Shown: positions 46,633-55,966 of the stretch, piece by piece
How positions within the stretch are numbered: position 1 is the stretch's first letter
Layout of the letters: every line of letters starts with the position of its first letter
Assembly (NCBI RefSeq): GCF_001042475.2
Contig: NZ_LECW02000021.1
Coordinates: forward strand, 156,267-220,266
Source of the DNA: Bacillus glycinifermentans
Lineage (GTDB): Bacteria > Bacillota > Bacilli > Bacillales > Bacillaceae
Direction of reading: 5' to 3'
DNA length: 64,000 bases
Program-made: the position numbers and the translations under genes
The notes under the pieces: generated by a model
Told to the model about the DNA's origin: nothing
The model's database searches: none
The model's input: the letters and a program-made list of their open reading frames with translations, nothing else

Positions 46633-47587
46633 TTATACTGTCGATCTTTCAATCAATCTGTAGGAGACGACCTGCTTTTCCGGCTCCTCCCCTTTGATTC
46701 TGTTTTGGAGAAGACGAAAGGCGTGCCTCCCCATTTCCTTCGTCTTGATTTCGATCGTTGAAATGCCGAGCACTTCGCTGATCGGCTGGTTATCGCAGCT
46801 CAAAATGGCGAGCGTTCCGGGAACATCGACATGATGCTTTTTCGCCTCAAGATAAAACCCGGCCGATACTTGATCATTGGCTACAAAAACCGCGGTCGGT
46901 TTTTCGTCCATTCTGCTCCATTTGGAAAACAGCTTTTGCCCGTCGGTAATCGTCAGCGATCGTTCAAAAACCCACTCATCCCGGTAAGGTTCACCGATGG
47001 CTTCAAGCGCTTCCTGATACGCCGCCAGCCGGAAATGGCTGTTCACACCGTGTTTGCGCACCAAGCCGATCGCTATTTTTCGATGGCCTTTTCCGATCAA
47101 AAAATCGAGCCCGCGGCGAAACGCTTCATGATGCGGGATGCTGACCGTTGAAAAACGGGGATCCTTTGAATCCTGGCACAGAATGAACGGACCCGTATCC
47201 CGCCAATTCAAAAGCTCTTCATCTGACATCGCTTTCGAACAAAAAATCAAGCCGTCCACCTGCCGCTGTTTCAGCTGTTCTACCAAGCTGATAATCCGTC
47301 TGATAAAGCGCAAAATGGACCCCGGACTTGGCCGCTTCCTCGGCGATGCCTTCGATCAGTTCGCTGAAATACGGCATGCTGACCGTCGGCAGCACAACGC
47401 CGATCATGTTTGAAAAGCCTTTCGACAGATGAACTGCATGCACGTTTCTCGTATATTCGAGCCGTTCGATCGTTTCAAGAACCTTTTTCCGCTTTTCTTC
47501 CTTCACGTAAGGATGGCCGTTAAGAACCCTTGAAACGGTCGTAATTGAAACACCGGCAGCTTCGGCTATTTCCCTGATATTCGCCAT
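46633..47587 (-). pseudogene. ykvZ: YkvZ, LacI-family regulator broken by a frameshift
   Basis: Two overlapping frames together make one LacI-type repressor. Frame one (ATG 47587) gives the helix-turn-helix and hinge, NIREIAEAAGVSITTVSRVL, and the start of the sugar domain up to YQTDYQ, then runs into a stop at 47219. Frame two carries the rest, LKQRQVDGLIFCSKA to SYRLIERSTV (stop at 46633). The switch lies near 47281-47295. Compared with relatives about five residues are missing at the junction, fitting a short out-of-frame deletion (14 bases fits the frame). Locus next to glcT is that of B. subtilis ykvZ. Confidence 0.8.
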
Positions 47588-47694
47588 TCGTTTCCCTTCT
47601 TTCATTTCATTCTTGCTCTGAAATGCGTTTCATACTCTAAAATGAAAACAGCATCGGTGCTGATCACGTTTTCATTTCAGAAAGGAGAAGAAAT

Positions 47695-47829
47695 ATGGGT
47701 ATTTTTATTCTGATCTTCTTATGCATCATCATCGTACTGTCTTCAAAAGCAGCGATGAGGCCGCTCAACGAAAAACATAAAGTCGAGCCGTTCCGCTCTT
47801 TTGACGACTTTTTCATTTCAAAGGATTGA
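47695..47829 (+). CDS. small single-pass membrane protein
   Basis: 44-residue gene facing the opposite way to its neighbours ykvZ and ykvY. AAAGGAG at 47681-47687 precedes the ATG by 7 bases. An N-terminal hydrophobic helix (GIFILIFLCIIIVLSS) is followed by a charged tail ending FRSFDDFFISKD. No family recognised; the ribosome site and clean membrane-helix layout are the evidence. Confidence 0.6.
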   Translation: MGIFILIFLCIIIVLSSKAAMRPLNEKHKVEPFRSFDDFFISKD

Positions 47830-47893
47830 TTTCTCTCTTTAAGTGTAAAAGATGTCAAAATAAAGAGGAAGAGAATTCACGGTTTATCATCTA

Positions 47894-47921
47894 CAAAAAA
47901 GAACCCGCAGCAAGCGGGTTC
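47894..47921 (-). terminator. terminator of ykvY
   Basis: GAACCCGC (47901-47908) pairs with GCGGGTTC (47914-47921); minus-strand exit TTTTTTG. Confidence 0.85.
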
Positions 47922-47927
47922 CAACAT

Positions 47928-49022
47928 TCAGGAAATCACAGTCAGCTCTTTCGGGAACCAGGTAAGCGCTTCTGCGCCGTCTGATGTAACGAGCACATCA
48001 TCTTCGATTCGGACCCCGCCGATTTCCGGTACATAGATGCCGGGCTCAATCGTATATACCATTCCTTCTTTTAACAGCTCATCATTGTTATGGCTCATGG
48101 ACGGATATTCGTGGGGTGAGATTCCGAGCCCATGGCCGAGGCGGTGCGGAAAATAGTCTCCGTAACCGGCTTTTTCGATAATTCCCCGCGCTTTTAAATC
48201 GAGATCGCCGATTCTGACGCCGGGCCTGCTCATTTCAAGGGCAGCGGTTTCGGCTTGGAGGACGGTTTCGTAAATGTCTTTTTGGCGGTCGCTCGCGTTT
48301 TTGAAGACGAGCGTCCTCGTAATGTCAGAGCAATACCCGTCGATGATGACGCCCAGATCAAAAAGGACAAAATCGCCCGTTCTTAATGTCCGGCTGCCGG
48401 GATTGCCGTGCGGCTGGCCAGATTTTTCCCCGAATAAGACCATCGTGGAAAACGACATCCCCTGAATTCCCTTTTTCTTCAACTCATATTCGATTTTGGC
48501 GACGACATCGATTTCCGCGATGCCCTCTGTTAGAGCGGCTGCCCCCGCTTCAACCCCGTAGTCGGCAAGCTTTGCCGCTTCGCGGAGAATGCCGATTTCC
48601 TTTTCATCCTTAACGACGCGAAGTTCGTTCAGCTTTTCTTCCGCGGAAACGAGTTCCGCCCCATTTGTAACGTGCTTCAGCATATCGGCGCGCGACAGGG
48701 AGATCGCTTCTTTTTCGACTGCGACCTTCGCAAGGCGCAAGCCGCGTTTTTGGAGCGCGGCTGAAATGAGATCCCACGGATTTTCATGATCCTCATATCC
48801 GATGATTTCATACGCCCAGCCGGCCTCTTTCGCCTGATTTTTCTCCATCAGCGGACAAACAAAAAACGGCTCCTCATGCTGAAACACGAAAACGCCCATC
48901 AGCCGTTCATGCGGGTCTGTATAAAAGTGAGTCAAATAAAATACATTTTCTTTTGAATGGATAAAAGCTGACGAAATATCTTGTTCCTTCAGCCAGGATG
49001 AAAGTTGCTCAATTCTTTTCAC
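47928..49022 (-). CDS. ykvY: YkvY, Xaa-Pro dipeptidase (M24)
   Basis: Creatinase/prolidase-type metallopeptidase, 364 residues, releasing amino acids from X-Pro dipeptides. N-terminal creatinase domain (~1-125) and pita-bread domain with metal ligands in LFDLGVIIDGYCSDITRT (two Asp), GHGLGISPHEYPSM (His), and YTIEPGIYVPEIGGVRIEDD (two Glu). The start is a GTG at 49022 behind AGGAGG (9 bases). No signal peptide. Confidence 0.9.
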   Translation of the reverse strand: MKRIEQLSSWLKEQDISSAFIHSKENVFYLTHFYTDPHERLMGVFVFQHEEPFFVCPLMEKNQAKEAGWAYEIIGYEDHENPWDLISAALQKRGLRLAKVAVEKEAISLSRADMLKHVTNGAELVSAEEKLNELRVVKDEKEIGILREAAKLADYGVEAGAAALTEGIAEIDVVAKIEYELKKKGIQGMSFSTMVLFGEKSGQPHGNPGSRTLRTGDFVLFDLGVIIDGYCSDITRTLVFKNASDRQKDIYETVLQAETAALEMSRPGVRIGDLDLKARGIIEKAGYGDYFPHRLGHGLGISPHEYPSMSHNNDELLKEGMVYTIEPGIYVPEIGGVRIEDDVLVTSDGAEALTWFPKELTVIS

Positions 49023-49108
49023 GTCCGGTTCCCTCCTAAAAACATGTTGCTTCATCTATATATTGTAGCAGTTTTTTAAGGCGCGTGCCTGATGAAGGCC
49101 GGGAAAGG

Positions 49109-49139
49109 AAAAGGCTGCCGGTTGACACGGCAGCCTTTT
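49109..49139 (-). terminator. terminator of zosA
   Basis: Perfect 12-bp stem AAAAGGCTGCCG / CGGCAGCCTTTT with a 7-base loop. Confidence 0.75.
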
Positions 49140-49145
49140 GCTACA

Positions 49146-51053
49146 TTAAGATTTTAAAAGCCTGAGTCCGTTTAAAATGACAAGCAGCGTGCTCCCTTCG
49201 TGGCCGATGACGCCGAGCGGCAGGTCGAGGATCTGGAGGAAGTTGCTGCAGATCAACAGGCAGATGATGCTGAGCGAAAAGATGACGTTTTGTTTAATGA
49301 TCGTGTTCATTTTCTGTGACAGCCGGATCAGTTTCGTCAATCCCTTCAAATCATTTTTCATAAGCACGATATCCGCCGTTTCGAGCGCTACATCAGTCCC
49401 GCCTCCCATGGCGACTCCCACGTCGGCGGACGCGAGAGCTGGTGCATCATTGATCCCGTCTCCGACCATGACGATCGTTCCGTACGTTTCCTTTAGCTTT
49501 TCCGCTTCCGTTACTTTGCTGTCAGGCAGACATTCGGATACGACGATGTTCAGTCCCGCTTCCCGCGCGATGGCCGCTGCTGTTTCAGGCTGATCGCCTG
49601 TCAGCATCGCAGTCTGAATCCCGAGGCGGTTCAGCTCGCCGATGACCTCTTTCGCCTCTGGCCTGATTTGATCCTTGAGCGCAAAGCAGCCTGCGAGCCG
49701 GTCGCCTTTTTTTACGTACACGACCGTTTTTCCTTCCTCGGACAGACGCTTAACCGAATCTCCAAAGGCGCGGATGACCTCACCTTCGCCGACATAGCCG
49801 GCTTTGCCGATAAGCCATGTTTCTCCTTCGAATTGCGCTTTCACCCCGAATCCCGAAGTCTCTTCAATCGATACGTTTGCATCAGGGTGAATTCCTTTTG
49901 CATCGGCGTACTCGACAATCGCTTTTGCAAGGGGGTGATTTGACTGCTGTTCGATCACAGCCGCGGCGGTCAGGCATTCGTTTTCGGCGATGCCTTCGGC
50001 AAGAAGCATATCTTCAACGGCCGGTGCTCCGTACGTGATCGTTCCCGTTTTATCCAATGCGACGATTTTGCTGTTTCCGAGCTTCTCAAGAAAGACGCTT
50101 CCTTTAACAAGCAGGCCGTTTCTTGCCCCGTTTGATATCAGCGACAGTGCGGCAGGCATGATCGACGCAACAAGCGCACAAGGCGAGGCGACGACCATAA
50201 ACACCATCGCTCTGTAGAATGTCTCGCTCCAAGTCCAGCCGAGCATATAATGCGGCAGAAAAAGCAGCAGTCCGACTGCGATCAGAACGCCTTTCACATA
50301 TACATTTTCAAATCGTTCAATAAACGCTTGCGACGGAGATACGCTGTTTTGCGCAGATTCGACCAGCTTAATGATTTTTTTGAAAAGCGAGTCCTTGTTC
50401 GCCTTTTTGACGCGGACAGTCAAAGAGCCGTTTAAATTGACGGTGCCCGCAAAAACGGCATCTCCGCCCTTTTTTTCAACAGGAATCGATTCGCCCGTAA
50501 GCGCGGACTCATCGACACTTGTCTGTCCTGATTCGATTTCACCGTCAGCTGCGATTCGTTCACCGGGTTTGACCATGATGACGTCTCCCGCCTCAAGCTC
50601 CGCTGCCGCAACCTTTCTCTGTCTCCCGTCTTCCAATCGGACGGCTTCTTCCGGTTCCAATTTCATCAGGGATGTCAAGTCGCGTTTGCTTTTATTTAGC
50701 GTATATGTCTCAAGGGCTCCGCTGAGGGAGAAAATAAAAATCAAAATTGCGCCTTCCGCCCAATAGCCGATCAGGGCGGAGCCAATCGCCGCAAATATCA
50801 TCAAAAGCTCAACGTTCAGCGTCTTTTCCGATAACGTTTCAAGTATCCCCTCTTTTGCTTTGGCAAAGCCCCCAATGCAAAAAGCGGCGAGAAAAAGGGC
50901 GGCAGACAGCGCTTCACGGGCGGAGAACAGCCAGCCTGCGGCAATCAGTATGCCTGATAAAAGAGCCGCAGCCAATTCGCCATGCTGCCTTACATAGTCA
51001 AAATTGAAAATCGGATGCCGATGCTCAGTCTTATTTCGAATCTCTAATTGCAT
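49146..51053 (-). CDS. zosA: ZosA, zinc-transporting P-type ATPase
   Basis: P1B-type ATPase, 635 residues, for zinc uptake during peroxide stress in B. subtilis. Transmembrane CPx-type motif [11 protein letters not shown] (~300), actuator loop [12 protein letters not shown], phosphorylation site [10 protein letters not shown] (~340), HP locus NHPLAKAI and hinge [17 protein letters not shown]. No N-terminal heavy-metal domain. Two membrane helices near residues 35-65 start the protein. AGGAGG precedes the ATG; a PerR box and a long structured leader lie upstream. Confidence 0.93.
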   Translation of the reverse strand: MQLEIRNKTEHRHPIFNFDYVRQHGELAAALLSGILIAAGWLFSAREALSAALFLAAFCIGGFAKAKEGILETLSEKTLNVELLMIFAAIGSALIGYWAEGAILIFIFSLSGALETYTLNKSKRDLTSLMKLEPEEAVRLEDGRQRKVAAAELEAGDVIMVKPGERIAADGEIESGQTSVDESALTGESIPVEKKGGDAVFAGTVNLNGSLTVRVKKANKDSLFKKIIKLVESAQNSVSPSQAFIERFENVYVKGVLIAVGLLLFLPHYMLGWTWSETFYRAMVFMVVASPCALVASIMPAALSLISNGARNGLLVKGSVFLEKLGNSKIVALDKTGTITYGAPAVEDMLLAEGIAENECLTAAAVIEQQSNHPLAKAIVEYADAKGIHPDANVSIEETSGFGVKAQFEGETWLIGKAGYVGEGEVIRAFGDSVKRLSEEGKTVVYVKKGDRLAGCFALKDQIRPEAKEVIGELNRLGIQTAMLTGDQPETAAAIAREAGLNIVVSECLPDSKVTEAEKLKETYGTIVMVGDGINDAPALASADVGVAMGGGTDVALETADIVLMKNDLKGLTKLIRLSQKMNTIIKQNVIFSLSIICLLICSNFLQILDLPLGVIGHEGSTLLVILNGLRLLKS

Positions 51054-51100
51054 TGTTGGTTCCTCCTAATTGAGAATGTAATTCATCGTCAATTTCCTTA

Positions 51101-51131
51101 TAAAAAACAAATTGCCGCCTTCTACGGCAGC
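51101..51131 (-). promoter_or_regulatory. terminator-like hairpin in zosA leader
   Basis: Minus-strand GCTGCC (51126-51131) pairs with GGCGGC (51114-51119), followed by AATTTGTTTTTT; a possible attenuator about 50 bases before the start codon. Confidence 0.4.
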
Positions 51132-51206
51132 ATAAAAAGTAAAGATTTCAGTCATTTGATAGCTATTCCCGCTTTATGCGATGCAAAAACGGGAACGTTC
51201 ATTTTT

Positions 51207-51250
51207 ATTATAGCATGGTATCTTCACGTTTCAACTAATAATTATTATAA
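51207..51250 (-). promoter_or_regulatory. zosA promoter with PerR box
   Basis: Minus-strand TTGAAA (51229-51234), 16-base spacer, extended -10 TGC-TATAAT (hexamer 51207-51212). TAATAATTATTATAA at 51236-51250 matches the PerR box at 13 of 14 positions and abuts the -35. Confidence 0.75.
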
Positions 51251-51288
51251 TTTCTTTTTGATATTAATTATCATTTGCATCAAATCAT

Positions 51289-51320
51289 AAAAAAAGCCGA
51301 AAGAAATTTTCAGCTTTTTT
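51289..51320 (-). terminator. terminator of stoA
   Basis: Minus-strand AAAGCTGAAA and TTTCGGCTTT arms (one G-T pair) followed by TTTT. Confidence 0.6.
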
Positions 51321-51807
51321 TCTCCGCCCATTCCTTCATTTGTTCAACGGTGATCGGCCCGACGACCGATTTCTCCAGCTCCCCTTTTTCGTTAATGAAA
51401 AACGTCGAAGGGATCGTCATGACGTTGTACGCCTTCATTATGTCTCCATCGCGGTCAAAAACGATCGGAAATGACAGGTTGTTCGCTTTAATAAAACGAT
51501 TCACCGCCTGTTCGTTTTTCTCCGCATTCAAGAGGTTGACGGTAATAAGTCTTACGTCTTCATGCTTCTTATCGTAATAGGATTGAAAGCGGGGAAGCTC
51601 TTCTCGGCACGGCGGGCACCAGGTCGTCCAAAAATGGATGATCGTTTTTTGCCCTTCGGCGGGAATGACGACCCGCTCTCCTTCTATCGTTTTCATGTGC
51701 ATCACCGCCGGCGACACATGTTTGGCGGCCGCAGAAGGCTGAAAAGCGAACATCCCTGCCAAAAGCAAAAAAATAAGTGAATAACGCATCATGCCATATC
51801 TTTTCAT
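51310..51807 (-). CDS. stoA: StoA (YkvV), extracytoplasmic thiol-disulfide oxidoreductase
   Basis: TlpA/ResA-like thioredoxin fold, 165 residues, with an N-terminal membrane anchor/signal (YSLIFLLLAGMFAFQPSAAA) and active site TTWCPPCREELP near residue 67. In B. subtilis it works with CcdA in the forespore intermembrane space to keep SpoVD reduced for cortex synthesis. AAAGGGAG precedes the ATG. It follows ykvU by 57 bases, another sporulation-envelope gene. Confidence 0.92.
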   Translation of the reverse strand: MKRYGMMRYSLIFLLLAGMFAFQPSAAAKHVSPAVMHMKTIEGERVVIPAEGQKTIIHFWTTWCPPCREELPRFQSYYDKKHEDVRLITVNLLNAEKNEQAVNRFIKANNLSFPIVFDRDGDIMKAYNVMTIPSTFFINEKGELEKSVVGPITVEQMKEWAEKKS

Positions 51808-51863
51808 CGTATCTCCCTTTCTTTTTTTATTAGCTTCCCCGGGAGACGAAAAAACTATGAAGA

Positions 51864-53204
51864 TCAGCGGCTCTCGATTCGCGGAGATCCCGTTTTATTT
51901 GTTAACATCAAGGTCACGCCCAGCTCCTTGCAAATCGTGACATAATGGAGAGCCGTCAAAAGAAGCATTCCTGTGTTCATCGCGAGAATAACCCCCGTCA
52001 TCTGCAGCTCCTCCATCGAACCGAGGATATACATCATCAAAAACGATACGGCGCTTGCCCAGACATTGTGGTAAAAGGCGTCTTTGACAAGGCCCATCCC
52101 GATCAGGCATGCTTGAAACGGCATCACAAAAAAGTGGAATAAAAAATACGGCCAAAGCAGCTTCAGGTAAAACGCCGCTTTTACTGAATCAAAAAACAAA
52201 TGGGTCAGCGGTTCTGCAAAATGATACATCACCATCACAGACGGTATACCGTAAAGCAGCGTGATGAAAATCGCCTGTTTGATCCGTTTGATGACCCTGT
52301 CGTATTGCCTGTACGCATAGCTTTCGGAAATGCTCGGAATCATGACGACCATAAGCGAATGGGCGATAAAAGCCGGAAAAAAACCGATCGACATCGCAAC
52401 TCCCGAAAGCATGCCGAACTGATCGACGGCCCCCGTTTTAGAAACGCCCGCGGCAATCAGCGTCCCTTTCACCAAAAAAGGTTCGACCGCATTTGTGACG
52501 GCATGGAAAACACGCATGCCGGTAGTCGGTATGGAAACGGTGAGCAGCCGTTTCAGCACATCGCTTCTCCGCAAATGGACATGCTGCCCCTTTGCGGCGG
52601 CCCGCCTGACCAAAATAAACTGGGAATACAAATAAACGAACACGACGACTTCGCTTGCAACGAGCACAAACACTGAGATCAACACAGACGTATCGATTTC
52701 AAAAGAATACCATTGAAAAAATAAAAACAAGCCGATCAGCTGAAAGATTTTTTTCAATGCATTTGCCGTCGCGATTTTCCCCATTTGCTGGACGCCCATA
52801 AAATACCCTCTTGCAATCGAGGTAAATGCGACGGTTGGAATCATGCCGATCACAAGGCCTCTGATAAAGGGATGGTAAGAATCAAAAATCGGGATAAAGG
52901 GAAGGATGACGGCGGCTGCCGCCGTAGAAAACGCCGTGCAAAGCGCCGTCATTCGAAAGGCATGCTTCAGCATGCTTTCATGCAGCTTCGGATTGGATTC
53001 AGCGATAAACTTTGATATGGAAACGGGAAGTTCGAGACTCGCGATCACCACAACCAAAAATATTGAAGGTAAAACACTCATATAGAGCCCCATGCCATGC
53101 TCCCCAAGCTCCCGCGCGAGAATCATGTTAATGACGAACTCAAGGCATTCTGCAAAAAAAGCAGCTACCGATAGAAGAATAATTCCTTTCACAAAACGGT
53201 TCAT
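51864..53204 (-). CDS. ykvU: YkvU, SpoVB-like polysaccharide-type flippase
   Basis: Multi-helix membrane protein of the MOP/PST flippase superfamily, 446 residues with about 12-14 predicted helices; an early motif ELGEHGMGLYMSVLP and GVQQMGKIATANALKK are family-like. Homologues are mother-cell (sigma-E) proteins associated with the spore membranes. AAGGAG precedes the ATG. It is the upstream partner of stoA; substrate unproven. Confidence 0.85.
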   Translation of the reverse strand: MNRFVKGIILLSVAAFFAECLEFVINMILARELGEHGMGLYMSVLPSIFLVVVIASLELPVSISKFIAESNPKLHESMLKHAFRMTALCTAFSTAAAAVILPFIPIFDSYHPFIRGLVIGMIPTVAFTSIARGYFMGVQQMGKIATANALKKIFQLIGLFLFFQWYSFEIDTSVLISVFVLVASEVVVFVYLYSQFILVRRAAAKGQHVHLRRSDVLKRLLTVSIPTTGMRVFHAVTNAVEPFLVKGTLIAAGVSKTGAVDQFGMLSGVAMSIGFFPAFIAHSLMVVMIPSISESYAYRQYDRVIKRIKQAIFITLLYGIPSVMVMYHFAEPLTHLFFDSVKAAFYLKLLWPYFLFHFFVMPFQACLIGMGLVKDAFYHNVWASAVSFLMMYILGSMEELQMTGVILAMNTGMLLLTALHYVTICKELGVTLMLTNKTGSPRIESR

Positions 53205-53286
53205 GAGGTCTCTCCTTGTCTCACTGGTTATACCCCATCATATGAGACAAGTTCAAAAATTATTTTATTTTTCATGCTATCAAATA

Positions 53287-53306
53287 TAAAAAAGCCAAGG
53301 CTTTTG
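53287..53306 (-). terminator. short terminator of ykvT
   Basis: AAAAGC-CTTG-GCTTTT hairpin followed on the minus strand by TTATATTTG. Confidence 0.5.
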
Positions 53307-53309
53307 CGG

Positions 53310-53912
53310 TCAAATCGCAAACACATGATTGCCGATGCGTTTGACGATTTTTCTCGTTTTAATCCAGTTGTCTGATGCAGTGTCCGGATTATAAAAGTAT
53401 AAAGCGTTTGTTTCTTTTTTATGTTGATCGACCGCTTCTTCGACAGCTTTCTTCGATTCGCGGTCCGCCTTATGGTTGATGCTCCCGTTCAGAACAGGCT
53501 CAAAAGCGTTTTTTTGGTAAATCACGCTTTTTACGCTGTCAGGAAATCCGTGGTGTTCCACACGGTTCAGTACGACGTCTGCCACGGCGACCTTCCCCGC
53601 GAAAGGCTCGCCTTTGGCCTCAGCGTGCACAAGCCTTGACAATAAATCTTTCTCCCTGCCCGTCAATTTTGGCTCTTCTTCCTTTTCGCCTTTCTTTTCA
53701 TGACGCGGCCGGGGCACAAGCTCAATGATTGTTTTTTCATCGATCATATGTGAAAAAGCCGGATTTGGTTCCGGGTCAACGCTTGAAAGCAGCCGGTCCA
53801 TTTCCTGTCTGTCTTTTTTCGAGAATATCTTGACGGCCTGAGCATGTTCGATTCTTGCCGCAGGGAGCATGCAAATGATAAAAGCAGCTATCGCAGCAAT
53901 TTTCGATTTCAT
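53310..53912 (-). CDS. ykvT: YkvT, SleB-type cell-wall hydrolase
   Basis: Secreted 200-residue protein: signal peptide (AAIAAFIICMLPAARI...), then from about residue 95 a Hydrolase_2 (SleB/CwlJ) domain with LLSRLVHAEAKGEPFAGKVAV (catalytic Glu) and ALYFYNPDTASDNW. Predicted lytic transglycosylase acting on cortex-type peptidoglycan. AGGAGG sets the ATG at 53912. Placed with ykvU and stoA, pointing to sporulation or germination. Confidence 0.88.
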   Translation of the reverse strand: MKSKIAAIAAFIICMLPAARIEHAQAVKIFSKKDRQEMDRLLSSVDPEPNPAFSHMIDEKTIIELVPRPRHEKKGEKEEEPKLTGREKDLLSRLVHAEAKGEPFAGKVAVADVVLNRVEHHGFPDSVKSVIYQKNAFEPVLNGSINHKADRESKKAVEEAVDQHKKETNALYFYNPDTASDNWIKTRKIVKRIGNHVFAI

Positions 53913-54112
53913 TCCATTCCTCCTAGTCAAATCGAAAAAACATATGTATTACGGTAACAAGACAAACCCTTAATTTCACTAATAAAATTTTGGCAAGCTT
54001 TCCATCAAAGCGCCCAACTGGCACATAATTGCATAGACGGCGCACCGATTTTACAGAAAAAAACAAAGCATCCAGCAATACTTGTGCTGAACGCCTGGCA
54101 TTTCACCATATA

Positions 54113-54145
54113 AAAAGGCTTTCTCATCGCTTGAGAAAGCCTTTT
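54113..54145 (-). terminator. terminator of the 64-residue gene
   Basis: Perfect 14-bp stem AAAAGGCTTTCTCA / TGAGAAAGCCTTTT, 5-base loop, overlapping the stop codon. Confidence 0.8.
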
Positions 54146-54338
54146 AGCTTCTTGGCTCTTTCATATATTGAAAAATGACGTCTCCCCCGCGCTGGGCAAT
54201 CCCCCGAAAATGTTTGAAATCCTCCTGTTTCGTCAAGATAGCTCTAAAAGAAAGAAAATCCTCTTTTTTCACGCGAACTTCATGGATGCTTCCCGATCTT
54301 AAATTCTCGATGTGCTCCATAGCATTTTCCTCTGTCAA
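54144..54338 (-). CDS. small protein of unknown function
   Basis: 64 residues with a TTG start at 54338, 9 bases after AAGGAG. Core [21 protein letters not shown] and [12 protein letters not shown] look like a small folded alpha/beta protein; no membrane segment. It has its own strong terminator. I do not recognise the family. Confidence 0.65.
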   Translation of the reverse strand: MTEENAMEHIENLRSGSIHEVRVKKEDFLSFRAILTKQEDFKHFRGIAQRGGDVIFQYMKEPRS

Positions 54339-54508
54339 CTTGTCCCTCTCCTTCTATTTAAATATCATCTTTAACTAATTAACTATACCACTAAGTAAAA
54401 ACACGTACAACGATTGTCCCGTTCTCCGCCATTTTGCTTTACTTCTCCATGAAAATATTGCAAAATACTTTCAATAGGTAAAAACATTTTATAAGGAGAG
54501 GAAGCCAC

Positions 54509-54697
54509 GTGAAAATTGCAAAAGTCGGGAACGTCATCGAATTTAAAAACGGACTCACCGGAGTCGTTGAAAAAGTAAACGAAAACTCGGTCATCGTTGA
54601 TGTCACGATTATGGACAACTACAGAGACTTGGAATTGGACTCCTTAACCGTCGTCAACCATAAAAACTATAAAATTATTAAAGACTCCTTTCATTAA
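54509..54697 (+). CDS. ykvS: YkvS, DUF2187 family protein
   Basis: 62-residue beta-rich protein (KIAKVGNVIEFKNGLTGVVEKVNENSVIVDV) of the KOW-like DUF2187 family; function unknown. The start is a GTG behind AGGAGAGG. It is the last gene of the conserved block; beyond it the sequence departs from B. subtilis until queF. Confidence 0.88.
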   Translation: MKIAKVGNVIEFKNGLTGVVEKVNENSVIVDVTIMDNYRDLELDSLTVVNHKNYKIIKDSFH

Positions 54698-54764
54698 TCA
54701 AATCTCCGATTCATTATGTTTTTCCTCGCAATCTGTAACAATTTCCGCACAATCTTCTAAAGAA

Positions 54765-54804
54765 GGAAAAACCGCCGTGTCTGGCTGGGTACGGCGGATT
54801 TTCC
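54765..54804. terminator. bidirectional terminator after ykvS
   Basis: GGAAAAACCGCCGT (54765-54778) pairs with ACGGCGGATTTTCC (54791-54804), one mismatch, between the convergent ykvS and the 383-residue gene. Confidence 0.7.
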
Positions 54805-54811
54805 CTGCTTC

Positions 54812-55963
54812 CTATAAGGTTCCCCGTTTAACATCGGCACGGAGAAGTTTGATATTTTTCAAGATGTCTTTTGATGCATTGCACAATGCAGTAATTGCTT
54901 TCGCTTTTTGATTTGACAGCTGAAACACAATGTCTTGAAAAAGCAATTCCGCTTCTTCCAGAATAGACACAGCAGCCGTATTGTATAGGTTGATGTTGTT
55001 GAAATGAACCTGTTCAAAAACCGCATTATCGATGTAAGGTTTGAATTTATACACAAAACAAGGCAGGAAAGAAATTAAATTGCCAACCGCTTTGCGGACT
55101 CCTTCTATTGTTTCCGCAATTTCGTCGAGCGGCTTCACCACATGGTTAATCGCACTTTTTATTTTCTCGTCCCAATCAGAAAACATCCCGAACAATTTCG
55201 CCGGGACGGCTAAGCCCAAAAATAGATTCCCCGCCTCCTTTATGGAAGCCGCCGAAGTCTCCAATGCCAATTCCAGCGCCAGCAATGTATCAAATAGAAT
55301 ATTTGCGACAGGAACAAGACCTGCGTTAATAGAACCCGCCATTGTCGCCACTGAACTATTCACATGACGGTCTTTCAATTTCAGACGATCTTTTAAATAA
55401 TCGGACTCCTCAAATTGAGATTGAACAGATGCCGGAACCGACGTTTTTTGCTGTGTGGGCGCTTTACGGTTTTTAATGTCTTGCGCGGCGCCGCTGTCGC
55501 TCGTTTGAATGCCTTCCCCCGCGGATTGAACCTGACGTATAAAAGTCTTGACCTGTTTTTTCAGACCCTTTTCATTTTTTCCGACGATGACAAAATGACT
55601 GTATATTTCGTCTGCAACAGCATCGGCAAATCCCATGGCAGGGTTGACGAAAACATCGGAAATCTCCTGTCGGATCATATTTGTCAGCGCGCCTGTCAGA
55701 ATGTCAATATCATGTTTAAGCCCGTTCAAATATCCCCTTATCTCACCTGTGATGCTTTCCACACTAATATTTGTTTGAAAAACATATTCAAGCAGTTCAG
55801 ACGGAGGCGAGTTCAATAACACATTTAAAGAACGGCACTTTTCTTCAGCGGTATCCAACAATGCAATTAAACCGTCGATCAAATATTTCAGGATATTGCC
55901 AGCTTGTGAGATTCCGATAAACAACGGATCGCCGAATGCACTTTCAAACATGTCGGTAAACAT
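54812..55963 (-). CDS. 383-residue helical protein of unknown family
   Basis: Not recognised. The sequence is almost all helix-forming, with an N-terminal half (1-145), a polar Gln/Ser/Thr linker (about 150-200: SVPASVQSQFEES), and a C-terminal half with amphipathic to hydrophobic segments (AGLVPVANILFDTLLALELAL, ~residues 222-242, and AGNLFLGLAVPAKLFGMF). No signal peptide. The layout would suit a soluble helical bundle or a pore-type helical toxin, but that is speculation. The ATG at 55963 (or 55951) has no Shine-Dalgarno and an in-frame stop lies five codons upstream, beside a transposase remnant, so the promoter or true N terminus may have been lost. Confidence 0.55.
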   Translation of the reverse strand: MFTDMFESAFGDPLFIGISQAGNILKYLIDGLIALLDTAEEKCRSLNVLLNSPPSELLEYVFQTNISVESITGEIRGYLNGLKHDIDILTGALTNMIRQEISDVFVNPAMGFADAVADEIYSHFVIVGKNEKGLKKQVKTFIRQVQSAGEGIQTSDSGAAQDIKNRKAPTQQKTSVPASVQSQFEESDYLKDRLKLKDRHVNSSVATMAGSINAGLVPVANILFDTLLALELALETSAASIKEAGNLFLGLAVPAKLFGMFSDWDEKIKSAINHVVKPLDEIAETIEGVRKAVGNLISFLPCFVYKFKPYIDNAVFEQVHFNNINLYNTAAVSILEEAELLFQDIVFQLSNQKAKAITALCNASKDILKNIKLLRADVKRGTL

Positions 55964-55966
55964 TTC

